Of a DNA stretch of 64,000 nucleotides, positions 49,701-60,166 are shown piece after piece. The position numbers were made by a program, and so were the translations under genes. The stretch's first letter is position 1. The number at the start of each line of letters is the position of its first letter. The notes under the pieces were generated by a model. The model was not told the origin of the DNA and searched no databases. It saw only the letters and a list, made by a program, of their open reading frames with translations. Source of the stretch: Colocasia esculenta (taxonomy: Eukaryota; Streptophyta; Magnoliopsida; Alismatales; Araceae); NCBI GenBank assembly GCA_014218235.1, contig CM024758.1, positions 75,030,206 through 75,094,205 on the forward strand, in the 5' to 3' direction.

Positions 49701-50398
49701 AAAGTGTTTGAATATCTTTGTAAGTAAGTGGGCATAAGGCAACGACACATTAAGCTTACTCCTGGTATCCCAGATCTGGTCACGAGCAAACTTCATTCGT
49801 TCAAACATCACTTCGGCCATGTTAATCTCCTTGTTTTGAATGGCCCAAAACATTATATCTGAATCAGCCTTGGTGCAGGTTGAGAACGTTGCACTTCTAG
49901 GAACTAAGATTTGGCAAACTATGAAATGAAGGAGGCGGTTGAAAGCATTGAACTGATTAATGTCTAATTTGCCATCCCTCAGTCTGAACTCCGGTCCTAC
50001 AATACCAAGACCTTTAACTTGGGCGTCCACGGTGTGAACCCCACTGTGCCCTGAAGTCTTCACCCCAAATAACCGGTGCAATAGGTCATAATCTATCTTA
50101 ATCAGAGTTCCCTTAACAGATGAAACTAGGGACCCGTCTGCCTCTGCTTTCAAACAGACAAAAAAGGCCTTCACGAGGTCTGGATAACTTACCTCTGAGA
50201 AGGTGGTGATTCCTAACCACTGCATCTTGCTCAATGCTGCTGCTACGCTGTGCATACCATTCTTTTCAAGATCTGCTATGTCCACTGCCTTGTTTCCACA
50301 GACCTTAATTTTCACAAAGGTGAACCTCTCCTGCTGCTCAGGAGTGAGGAACTCAGCGCCGTAGCCCCCAAGACTTCCAGCGATGACGATGCGGCCAT
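46761..50398 (-). pseudogene. Element I ORF3: about 1,200-codon protein with plant-transposon-protein domain
   Basis: One frame runs from 50315 to 46761 (1185 codons), broken only by TAG 48710-48708, a Gln-type position (C-to-T). Upstream in the same frame lies EFLTPEQQERFTFV. A likely start ATG at 50398-50396 (MAASSSLE) is out of frame by one base across a G run near 50372. Residues about 1-250 resemble the 'putative plant transposon protein' domain (MQWLGITTFSEVSYPDLVKA, SDIMFWAIQNKEINMAEVMF). An acidic Ala/Glu/Val/Ser/Pro-rich linker with KRPRSR and SKRRRL clusters follows. The last about 430 residues form a helical-looking domain I do not recognise (HKPLYEEYLQKVVFAHIFGL, YEWFQIHHKNLFGPF, DFLDANSRHLIRNTF). 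I see no signal peptide or transmembrane segment, so an envelope role is not supported by sequence. Confidence 0.8.
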
Positions 50399-50803
50399 GG
50401 AATCAGGTGAAGAAGGTTTCTGGAGGATTGAGATGAGGGAAGGAGTGAAATCCCTCAAGAGATCTTTCGCGGGAATGGGAGCAAATTTTCAAAGGGTCGA
50501 GAGTCGTTGTTGAAGAGGTTAGGGCATCGGCTCGCATAAGCAGATAAAGAGGGAAACGGTTGAAGACGGAAGATGAATCGTTATCGCATTTAATTTTTGG
50601 AATAAATAATGGGGTGGAAAGTGAGGCGCCAAAAGGCGGAGGAAAACGACAAAAGGTGTTGACTATTCAAACCGACTTCAATGAGAGAGCAGTTACAAAG
50701 GATAATTTGAATTTCTTTTGCTTAACGTCATGGAGGGAAAATTACTTAATTCTGAAATTTAATGTGTCATTTGTAAGCAAACTTTTATCACAAATTTCAC
50801 ATG
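50399..50803 (-). other. Spacer between RNase H and ORF3 of I
   Basis: No coding motif is seen. On the minus strand it runs from the end of RNase H into a pyrimidine-rich stretch (CTCCTTCCCTCATCTCAATC) just before the ORF3 start, which looks like a 5' untranslated leader. No TATA was identified with confidence. Confidence 0.4.
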
Positions 50804-53690
50804 CCTAATTCCCTTCTAAGAGATGTGAATCTCTCTTCAGGTAAGGCTTTTGTGAAAATGTCTGCTAATTGGCCATTTGTATCAATAAAGGATATTTCAA
50901 TATTTCCATTTGCAACATGATCACGAATAAAATGATATCTAATCTCAATATGTTTGGTCCTTGAATGCTGAACTGGATTCTTGGTGAGATTAATGGCACT
51001 GGTGTTTTTTTCTATCTAATTTGCATCCAGCATAGTCAGCATCAGAGTAACCTACTAAGTTGATTTCACAATGTTTTGGATACCATAGACCTAAATCATG
51101 AGATCTTGCTAAATATCTAAATATTCTTTTTACTGAAATTAAATGAGATTCTCTAGGATCTGCTTGATACCTAGCACACATGCATACACTAAATAAAATA
51201 TCAGGTCTACTAGCTGTTAAATAAAGAAGTGAACCTATCATACCTCTGTAGATCTTTTGATCTACTTTCTTACCATCTTTATCACTGTCCATCCTTGTTG
51301 ATGTACTCATTGGTGTTGACAGTGGTTTGGCATTGTCGAATCCAAACTTCTTCAAAAGTTCTTTTGTGTATTTTGCTTGACAGATATGAGTTCTTCTTTT
51401 CCTTGTTTGACTTGTAATCCAAGGAAATAGTTGAGTTCTCCCATCATACTCATTTCAAATTCTCCCTGCATTAACTTTTCAAAATACTTGCAAAGAGATT
51501 CATCAGTAGAACCAAAAATGATATCATCTACATAGATTTGAACTAATAGGATGTGTTTGACCTTTGACTTTATGAAAAGAGTGCTATCTACTTGACCTCT
51601 ACTAAAACCATGGTTTAAAAGAAAAGAACTAAGCCTTTCATACCAGGCTCTAGGTGCCTGATTTAAACCATATAAAGCCTTATGAAGTTTGAAAACATGA
51701 TTAGGAAATTCTGTGTCATCAAAACCCGGAGGTTGTTCCACATAAACTTCCTCTTTTATGAAACCATTTAAGAATGCAGATTTAACATCCATTTGAAATA
51801 ATGTCAAGTTCAAAGCAGATGCATATGCAGGTAATATTCTAATGCCCTCAAGTCTAGCTACAGGTGCATAGGTTTCATCAAAATCTATGCCTTCCTCTTG
51901 AGAATAGCCTTGAGCTACCAGTCTGGCCTTGTTTCTTAAGATTGCACCAGTTTCATCCAGTTTATTTCTGAACACCCATTTGGTGCCAATGACTGGATGG
52001 TCTGATGGTCTAGGAACAAGTGATCATACTTGGTTTCTCTTGAATTGATTTAATTTATCTTGCATGGCTACTATCCAAGATTCATCAGAAAGAGCTTCAT
52101 TGACTGTCCTAGGCTCTTTTGAGAATCAAAAGCTAGGTAATCACAAGGAATAACATTACCTCTTGTTCTTACCCCTATGGATGGATCACCAATAATATTC
52201 TCAAGTGGGTGATCTTTCTTGTATCTCCACTCCTTTGGAAGGTTTTCATGAGTAGCTTCTTCTTGTTGCAATTCTTCCAGAGGTGGATCATCCTTGTCCT
52301 CAATTGATGTATCTTTTAGTTTCTTGGATAGTTCATATGCATCATCATTGTCACTATCTACTTCTTTTCTCAAGGAAGGGTTAGTTTCATCAAAAATAAT
52401 ATGTACAGACTGTTCAATCAATAAAGTACGTTTGTTAAATACTCTATAGCCTTTGGGTTTAGAGGTATACCCCACGAAGATGCCTTCATCTGATTTGGCA
52501 TCCAACTTACCAATGTCCCTTTTTTCATTGTTGTGAATAAAGCAGGGACATCCAAAGGTTCTGAAATGGCTGATCTTTGGCTTCTTCCCTTTAATCAGTT
52601 CATATGCAGTCTTCTTCAGGATTGGCCTGATCATTACTCGGTTGACAATATAGCTTGCTGTGTTGACTGCTTCAGCCCAAAAATATCTTGGCAGATCATA
52701 TTCTGAGAGCATAGTTCTTGCCATATCCAATAGAGTTCTATTCTTCCTCTCAGCAATACCATTTTGCTGTGGTGTCCTTGGTGCTGAGAAATTATGCTCA
52801 ATTCCCTGATCATCACAAAATCTAGCAAACTTTTCATTTTGAAATTCACCACCATGATCTGATCGGATAGACACAATGCTAAACTTTTGATCTTTCTGGA
52901 CCTTCCTGCTGAAACTAACAAAGTTTTCAAAAGTGTCATCTTTATGCTCTAGGAATGATACCCATGTAAATCTTGAATAGTCATCAACTATGACAAATCC
53001 AAAGTTCTTTCCTCCAATACTGGTAGTCCTCATTGGCCCAAATAGATCCATATGTAGGAGCTCTAAGGGTTTTGAGGTGGTCACCACCGTCTTTGACTTG
53101 AAGGAGCTTTTAGTGTGCTTTCCCTTAGCACAGGGTCCGCATACACCTTCCATTTTTGCACTGACCTTTGGCAGACCTTCTACAAGATTTTTCTTCAGCA
53201 ATTTCCTCATGCCATCTATACTGCAATGTCCAAGTCGTCTGTGCCATAGTTCAGTAGACTTGTCTTTACTTGCTGCCAGACAAACATTTTGCTCTTTGAG
53301 TTCTTCAAGGTAGAGCACATACAAATTCTTTTCTCTATTTGCTTCAAAGATGACTGCTCCATCCTTCACTATACTGCACTTTGACTCTTGAAACTTGATC
53401 TGATGGCCTCTGTCACACAGCTGGCTGATGCTAATGAGATTGTGCTTCAATCCCTTGACTAATAACACATCTTCTATGACTGATTTTCCTTTGTTATTCA
53501 CAGACCCACTGCCTATCACTGTTCCTTTCCCATTATCTCCATAAGTGACTGTTCCTTCTTCAGCTTGGAGATGAGAGAATAACTTCTGGTTTCCTGACAT
53601 GTGTCTTGAGCACCCACTATCCAAGTACCATTTGGATGCTCGAGGGTTAACCTGAAATAAAAATATCAAGCTTTAGGTACCCAAATTCTT
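50804..53690 (-). pseudogene. Element I pol: protease, integrase, RT, deleted RNase H
   Basis: Protease WYLDSGCSRHM is at about 53630-53600. The integrase zinc finger (ELWHRRLGHCSIDGMRKL...CGPCAKGK) is about 53260-53120, then catalytic HMDLFGP, RSDHGGEF and QQNGIAERKNRTLLD down to about 52740. The frame shifts near 52115. RT has ARLVAQGYSQEEGIDFDETYAPVARLE, QMDVKSAFLNGF, KALYGLNQAPRAWYERL, QIYVDDIIFGSTDESLC (near 51535) and MMGELNYFLGL. It shifts again near 51385. RNase H starts (GYSDADYAGCKLDRK) but at about 51005 jumps to INLTKNPVQHS...HFIRDHV...LADIFTKAL. The middle part with the catalytic Glu segment is deleted. Copia order is clear. Integrase is the best preserved part. Confidence 0.92.
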
Positions 53691-54712
53691 TTGGGTCCTG
53701 GTTGGTTAGTATCATTGATTTTATCTTTTATTATCCATTTCTTATGTCTTGTTGGGCATGTAGTTATAATATGTCCTAACTTATTGCAGTGACTACAGCA
53801 GGATAACTTAGTTATTTTTCTATATATTTGAAATCAGCTTTGTATGCTATATCTTGTTCAGGTACAAATTTTGGTGTTGGATATGTTTTAGGATAGACTA
53901 TGGTTTCTTCATTATCTGGGGGTGTATATCCTAACCCATTTTTCTTCTTACCTGATCTTCTAGCGCCTTTTAATATTAGAGAGTTTTTACCATTAGTAAA
54001 TTTTTCTAATGTGCTAGATAATTTATCATTTTCTTCATTTAAGTTCTTAATTTCTTTTCTTAATTCATCTACACTTTCCTGTTTTTCCAATTTTGTTATT
54101 TGTTTATTTTTATCTTTTAAATCCTCACAAAGTAATTCATTTCTTCTTTTAAGTTCGATTGTTTGTTTTTCTAACTCTTCATTTTCTGTTTTTAAATCTG
54201 AATTAGTGTTTTCTAAACAGGTATTGTTTTTCTTACTTGCTTTTAATAGTTTAGTTACTTCTTTGTACTTATTATACAATTCATTAAATGCTTCCTCTAA
54301 GTTATCTGAATCAGAATCATTACATGAATCAAAGGAGGAGTCAGAGGTTACCTTTTCTTCAATATTTTCCATGAAGGCCAAATGAGCTTCTTCTTCATCG
54401 CTGCATGAGTTTGACTCACTGTCTGAGTCGCTGCTGTTTTCCATGCTGCTGCCATCGCCTTTTTCTTGTACTTTCTGAACTTCTTAGAGCTCTCTTTCTT
54501 CCTGAAATCTGGTTTCTTGAATTTTGGACAATCAGCTTTGATGTGTCCAGGCTTCTTACATTCGTAGCAGATGTTTCTCCTTTCTTTATTTCTTTACCAT
54601 CTGATCTTTTGAAGTCCTTGTTTTTCTTAAAGTGCCTTCTGTCGGATTGAAACTTTTTCTTTTTGGCCAAGATCCGTTGCAATCTCCTAGAGAGCATTGT
54701 AATCACGGGATT
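53691..54712 (-). pseudogene. Element I gag, C-terminal two thirds
   Basis: From the right, a basic stretch (LQRILAKKKKFQSDRRHFKK) leads to a zinc knuckle CYECKKPGHIKADC near 54580-54535. After a frame change an acidic Ser-rich segment follows (ENSSDSDSESNSCSDEEEAH), then a long coiled coil with heptad-like Lys/Glu/Leu spacing (about 54300-54000), the GKKKNGLGY motif, and a second knuckle CSHCNKLGHIITTC near 53800-53755. It ends with PGPKRIWVPKA before protease. This is the typical SIRE-type gag plan. The N-terminal capsid part is separated by L. Confidence 0.88.
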
Positions 54713-56070
54713 TGTATCCCCTTTTTTGATAGATATGAATATGTAGGGATTAGGAATTTACTGTGATCGTCACCAACGCAGTCGCCTTTTGATGTTCAGA
54801 TGGAGGGCTGACTACCTTGGAAAGGAAAGATGAAGGGGAAGGCGTACCTGAGAATGCGACGTAGGAGGCGTCGCCTTGCTCTCTACTGAACGCGACGTAG
54901 GCAATGGCGCCTTCTTGATCGCGACACAGCCATCGTCGCCTTCCTCTTCAGTGGATGGAGATTTGGGTTCTTCGTCTTCCTGCTCCTCAGCCGGCCAAGG
55001 GACAGGAGCCTCACCTTGCTCTGACCTTTAAACACCTGCCAAAGTGATTCAAACAAGATAAACACCCATTAGAATTCGTGTGTATGAAATCTATTCAATG
55101 AAAAGTATGTAAACATCAACTAATATGGAGGGAACTCACGAGATTGAGGCTTTTAACCCCTGTGGGTGTTAAGAAAGGGTGTGTGTGTCGTGATCTAATG
55201 CTATTCTATGAAGAAAACAAGACTATGCATGCAAGAAATCAATGAAATAAAGAGAAGAAGGAAAAAGAGATTGTGTAGCCGATGGGAAAACGCCCTGGAG
55301 GGCTCTTGCTGATCGTCTGGAGGGAGAACTCTCTTCGTGGAAGATGAAGCTCTCTTGCTCAGCAAACTAATGACTCCGGCCTTGCCCAAAAAGATGCAGA
55401 GACGAGGTACTTATGGGTGATTATTCCCAACTCGGGTCTGAGAGGAATAATGGGAAGTAGTCCGAATCTGGGTAAGTATGGCTGTGCAAGGGCTATTGGA
55501 ACTCGTAAAAGAACATGTTAGGAAGGTCTCCTCCGAATTTGAGAGGATTTGGACGTGATTTGGACGTCCAAAACATGCAATTTCCATCAATAGCATGTGT
55601 CCAAGTTGGCTTCGGATTGAGTTTCCTGTTTAAAGTCCATAATGCGACGGCCTACGTGTCGCCTTCCTGAATGCGACTCCTCGATATGTCGCCTTCCTCA
55701 AATGGAAGGTGACTTAAGTCATTTTTGATTTTCTGAGGATTTAAAATGTGGAATTATGATGGCGACATAGGGGCTGTCGTTTTCAGGAAGGCGACCTAGG
55801 GCCTGTCGCCTTATGGTCTTTTCTGCATTTTGGCATGTAATGCGTCCAACTCCCATGCACAGTCTTCAGAATTGAAACATCGGATTCCTAACTTAGAGAG
55901 CTATAGTGAGAGAGATTGATTTGACTAGGAAGGGTCCTCCAGGGCGATGAACTAATGGAAATGATGTCACGATCGGAGAAAGCCAGCTTAACGATGATGA
56001 GCCAACGTGGGGCATCAATGATACGACAAGGGATTTTGCTCGACTTATGGGTCAGAAATGGGTGTCTACA
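54713..56070 (-). repeat. Element L 3' LTR
   Basis: This 1358-bp LTR is bounded by TGTATCCCC and GGTGTCTACA on the + strand. Palindromic GCGAC/GTCGC motifs occur at 54845-54950 and 55640-55830. A minus-strand open stretch at about 55025-54849 has splice-site-like edges (TTTGGCAG before, CAGGTACG after) and an acidic composition. I do not call it a gene. Confidence 0.65.
55640..55830. repeat. GCGAC/GTCGC palindrome cluster, L LTR
   Basis: Examples are AATGCGAC, 9 nt, GTCGCCTT (about 55640-55664), GAATGCGAC, 10 nt, GTCGCCTTC (about 55668-55696), and AAGGCGAC, 10 nt, GTCGCCTT (about 55786-55820). Another group lies at 54845-54950. Confidence 0.75.
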
Positions 56071-57420
56071 GATTGCCCCTCCTTGATGCCTGCTTTGCAA
56101 GAGAGCGGAGCGGTGATGGAGCGAAGATGGCGTGAAACGGCGATGTAGCGGAATGAGCTGAAAAGCGGGCATCAAGGTAAAGAGACACCCATTCTGGACG
56201 AATAAGCAGCGAGAATTATCCGGCTGACCTTCGAACATGGCTGGGAACAGAGTACACGGATGGTTCCTATTTGGGACGAATAAAAATCAAAAGAAAAGAA
56301 TGATCAACCTCCTGATTCAAGAGGTACCCTGGCTATTTTAGCGTGCAGGTTTCGTTCATTAGGGGATTGGTGCTGCCCGGCGGGTCGATTCGACTCTGGC
56401 CTTTGAGCGGGTCACGACTAATGAGCGGATCGGGGATAAAGGAATGACTGTTGTAATGAATGGGGATGAGAGGAATCCTGCATAGGAACCATACTGGCAG
56501 ACTGGACCGAGCTGCAAGCTCGAGGAAAACTTTCAAATTCGGAGTGGAATTCTTGTCTGGAAATGAGGATCTTAGTTGGGACATCATTGGGAAGCTGACT
56601 TCGACAAATCATGATTCATGAAGCTCAAAATTCCTACATGATGCATGCTGGGCTAAAGGAAAAGAAATCATAAAAACGAATGCCAAGAAAGAGAGAAAAT
56701 AACAAGTATTCAAGGATAATATTGCTAGACAATATGAGCAAGGGTCAAGACACTTCGCATCCCCGACGTGCGATAGAATCCATCGTCCCCGAGTCATATC
56801 ACCCAACGGCCTATCCAGCGATTAGCAGTGTGCACCTAGATCATCCTCGTTTTTGATGAAGGGGAACTCAGATCCTGGAACACACTGGGAACCAGCCGGT
56901 CCTTGAGCTGATATAATAGTGTAGATACCATATAGTAATGCGAAGGGATTAAAGTCGGAGATACTTACCTGACTTACCGGACGGACGTCTCTTTTGATTT
57001 TCTGAATTTTTTTATTTTTATGGATTTTCTTGCATTTTCTGATTTTTATGGGTTTTCAATAATCAAAGCAGTAAAGATCGATATGATACAGATGCAAATG
57101 CACTAAACAATGAACATCAAAACATATGTGCAAATATTCCGAACAGTCACAAAGGAATAAGTAAGACAGCACAGACTGATCAGAAGGCGACATAGGGAAT
57201 GTCGCAAACCTAGACTTAAGAAGGCGACACATGTAGTGTCGCCACCCTGAAGGCGACATATCGATATGTCGCTTTCACAGGTTTCTCAGCCCGAGCTCAA
57301 GAGCTTTCAGCATGAGACTTGAGTTTGACTCCTTCTTGGACTCCAATGGCTCTCCACTCAATGTCCCACTTCTAATGGGTCTTCCCTTCCCCTTCCAAGC
57401 AGGAATAGGAGTGCTAAGGC
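56071..57420. other. Element L region between PPT and antisense gene: no gene seen
   Basis: The PPT occupies 56071-56084. No convincing ORF was found in either strand beyond that. At 57180-57290 there is a compact palindrome cluster that includes the perfect 20-mer GCGACATATCGATATGTCGC (57253-57272). The final 130 bp form the promoter region of the next gene. Confidence 0.5.
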
Positions 57421-57422
57421 TC

Positions 57423-57429
57423 TATAAAA
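57423..57429 (+). promoter_or_regulatory. TATA box of the DUF7745-like gene
   Basis: TATAAAA, in the context CTCTATAAAAAAGG, lies 75 bp upstream of the ATG at 57498. This is a typical plant TATA-to-start distance and implies an own promoter antisense to element L. Confidence 0.6.
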
Positions 57430-57497
57430 AAGGGGATGAGAGGCCAAATTCGTAGCTCTCTCTTCTCTCTTCTTTTCTTCAAGCTTTGCAAGCTCTC

Positions 57498-58960
57498 ATG
57501 GCCATGAAGAGAGCTTCTCTTGCTTCCATGGATGGGGAGGTGGCTTATGAGGGTCCCAAGCGTGCTCGGGCGACCTATGAAGCTCTTGTGAGGATCACGG
57601 ACGTCTCCAACCACTTGAGCCGGAGTGAGGAAGTGAGGGAGGTGAGTTTTGGTGTTTTCAATTTTCATGCATTTTGAGCTACGAATTTGTTCTTTAATTT
57701 TTGTTCTTCTCCTTCCTCCCCTCTCTTTTGCCTTTTCCTTCTCTTCTAGCTCTTCCCGGGATCCCGCCGCTACTCAAAGCTCAATTGGATTGCCCCGATG
57801 ATCAAATCTCTACCCATGTTTGTCATTAGGTTCTTGAGAGAGTGGGGTTTAGGTGGGGTGTTGATAGCGGCCCATAACTACCACAAGATCTCATTTGATT
57901 GGCATAGTATCACGGCCTTGATAGAATTGTGGCACCCACAAACCCATACATTCATTTTTCCAAAGTTTGAGGCGACCGTCCTTCTAGAGGAGGTCGAGGC
58001 CTTTCTTGCTCTCCCTAAAACCAAGTCGGGGGACGAGCAAAACATAAGCTATACTGTCGAGCCCATTAACCTGAAGCTTATCCTAGGGGAGTTCATGACC
58101 GATCCGGGGGATGTCCACACCATGGTTAGCTCGCAATTCATACATTTGGTTCCATTGTCTAAGTGGGTCATATCCAAGTGTAAGGACAAGAGTGTAGACC
58201 ACCGTGAGATAGCCAAGGCCGTGGCCATATGCTTGTGTGGGGTGGTGCTTTTCCCGTCCGGGGATCACCTCATAGACCATGCTAGCTTGAGTGCCATAAG
58301 TGGGGTATGGCGGGGACTTTCTCTCTCTCACGCTGTCTTGGCGTATCTTTACTCGGGCCTCACTTCGGCTTCCACGGGGGTTTCCTTTATGGCTCCATGA
58401 TCCTTTTAGAGTGCTGGTTAGGTGTGAGGATAAAATTTAAGCCTATTGATAATCCTACCACTGACAGTCGGATCTTCGGGTGCCATCCTTTGAATTTTAT
58501 CGGCGGCGCGGCCAAGTTTTCCGACAAGGTTTTATGCAGGACGGCGGACAAGAAGATGAGGAGTGCGTGGCGCCTTTACTTCAGTACCTTGCCGGTGGAG
58601 CACTTCGCTTTGGGCATAGCGGCACTTCGCGGAGCGGAGATCCGGCTACCACTCGGACGCGGACTGGATTTGCAACTAATAGGGAACATGACGACCGTGC
58701 TCTACAACCCGCAGCGGTGCTACTTGCAGATCGGGAAGCCAAGGACGAGAGTACTTCCGCCGTCACATTTGCCTCCTGTGAAGAGACGGCGCCTGGGTAC
58801 CCCGGAGGATGAGCAGGCCGTGCGGAGCGCATTGGCCTTGTGGAGGGCGTGCGCTACGCACGCACTTCCATCGAGACTTGACGAGGACCGGGAGACGTAC
58901 CTCCGGGAGCATGAGAAGCTTCGTCCGCTCGCGGACCGTGAGCCAGAGGAAGAGACTTGA
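57498..58960 (+). pseudogene. DUF7745/PMD-like antisense gene of L, two exons, one frameshift
   Basis: Exon 1 (57498-57641, 48 codons, MAMKRASLASMDGEV...) ends in a consensus donor GAG|GTGAGT. The intron ends TTCTAG at 57749. Exon 2 starts LFPGSRRYSKLNWIAPM in phase. The body shows features of the plant-specific DUF7745/mobile-domain-like family (DWHSITALIELWHPQTHTFIFP, EEVEAFLALP, AKAVAICLCGVVLFPSGDHLID, AVLAYLYSGL). At a G run near 58375 the frame shifts by one. It then continues LYGSMILLECWLGVRIKF, NFIGGAAKFSD, CYLQIGKPRTRVLPPSHLPPVKRRR to the TGA at 58958-58960. Total length is about 450 codons. The molecular role of this family is not known to me. The single shift in a homopolymer could be an assembly error, in which case the gene would be intact. 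Confidence 0.65.
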
Positions 58961-59109
58961 TTGTACTTTTCAGGCTTTGATGGGACTCGGTGTGGTGAGA
59001 GTGTGCTTGATGTAACGGGAGTGAGACATGTTGTTCTTTCCATCTTCGTAGCCTTTATTTGATGTAAGCATTGATTTGTTGCAATGAGCATTGATTTTTA
59101 GGGTTTTTG

Positions 59110-59260
59110 TGCACCGGCTTAAGAAGGCGACGTAGGGTATGTCGCTACCCAGAAGACGACAGGTCAATGGTCGCGACCAGAAAAGTGAAGGCGACATGGG
59201 CGTTGTCGCCACCTGACCAGAAGGCGACACCGCCCTTGTCGCGTTCACAGGTCCCGGGGC
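59110..59260. repeat. GCGAC/GTCGC palindrome cluster between the two antisense genes
   Basis: GAAGGCGACG...TGTCGC (about 59123-59147), AAGGCGACA, 7 nt, TGTCGCC (about 59187-59210) and AGAAGGCGACA...TTGTCGCGTTC (about 59219-59249) stand in a row upstream of the PMD gene. Confidence 0.75.
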
Positions 59261-59774
59261 AATTTGAATTCGGGCCGAGCGCCCTTCTCCCCTTCCCCCT
59301 TTCAAAACCTCTTCCCCCTTCTCTCCTTTTTTTCGGCGAAAACTGACCCCTCTTCTCCCCTTTTCCTTCAACCCTCTCTCTTCTCTCCGGCAAGCCTCCC
59401 TCTTCCTTCCTCCCCTTCTTCTTCTTCCTTTCCTTTCCCTCTTCCCTTTCTCCCCTTGACAACTGGCGATGGAAGGTGATGGTGGAGGACAAGGAGGAGA
59501 TAGCGGTGGTAGACGGCGGAAGAAGTCTATCCGTCGACGACAACCGGGTGAGGGGACATCGACGGCGGCCCCGGATCCTCCCCCGGTCGTGTCGATGGAG
59601 GAGGAAATCACGCCGGTGGTGGGGAATGAGGACGAGCCCGTCGGGCCCAAGAAGGTAGGTTTTCGAACTTTAAACCTTGAATGCGGGGCATGGGGGGTGC
59701 GGAGCACCCGGGTGTAGGGCGGTTTGCCCGATGGGAACGGCCGGAAAAATGGGAAAATTTCATTCGGGGTGGCC

Positions 59775-59935
59775 CTGATAATGCGACAGGGCCCCTGTCG
59801 CATTACCAGAGATAAGGCGACAGCCTTCATGTCGCCTTATAGAAGGCGACAGGGTTCCCGTCGTGATGATGATCCTTAATGCGACGGGTGTTCTGTCGCC
59901 TTCAGAAGGCGATAGACCCATTGTCGTCTTATCAG
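59775..59935. repeat. GCGAC/GTCGC palindrome cluster inside PMD intron 1
   Basis: TAATGCGACAGG (59779-59790) and CCTGTCGCATTA (59794-59805) are perfect 12-bp arms around 3 nt. ATAAGGCGACA (59812-59822), 7 nt, TGTCGCCTTAT (59830-59840) has perfect 11-bp arms. More half-sites run to 59930. Confidence 0.88.
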
Positions 59936-60166
59936 GACAGAGAGTGCTTTGGGCATTTTCCTTCCGACTTCTGACCCTTTTGATGTTTGCTTTGCAGAGT
60001 GAGTTGCGGTCCGGCTAGGGTGGGCAGTGATCCGGGCGATTTACGACGGCTTACCAGACTTCCAGGTACGCCGACTGGAGGGTATGGGGTTTGGGCCTTT
60101 TTTTGTGCTTGGAGGAGCTGGCGCCGGATGTGGCACTCATCCAGGCGTTGAAGGAGAGATGGGACC

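Larger units (their letters stand above)
44096..54712 (-). mobile_element. Element I: SIRE-like Ty1/copia with a third ORF, split by L
   Basis: Read on the minus strand, a partial gag, protease-integrase-RT-RNase H, a very long third ORF, a PPT and a 3' LTR (46583-44096) are present. The gag is cut at 54712 where element L begins, so the 5' LTR should lie right of the window. The position of ORF3, between pol and the 3' LTR on the coding strand, is that of the env-like ORF of SIRE elements. Confidence 0.88.

Noticed and set aside
46761..50398. ORF3 of I as an envelope protein.
   Set aside because: The position matches env-like ORFs of SIRE elements, but I see no signal peptide, transmembrane segment or cysteine pattern. 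The N-terminus fits a plant-transposon-protein domain better.
53900..54385. A 161-residue plus-strand ORF.
   Set aside because: It is the complement of the coiled-coil part of the gag of I, and the hydrophobic appearance arises from antisense of Lys/Glu codons.
54849..55025. A minus-strand acidic exon with splice-like borders in the LTR of L.
   Set aside because: There is no start, no partner exon and no family match. The palindromes within it explain part of the composition.
58970..59830. A 286-residue minus-strand ORF.
   Set aside because: It lies opposite the CT-rich leader and first exon of the PMD gene. Its Arg/Lys/Gly-rich runs are the complement of that leader.
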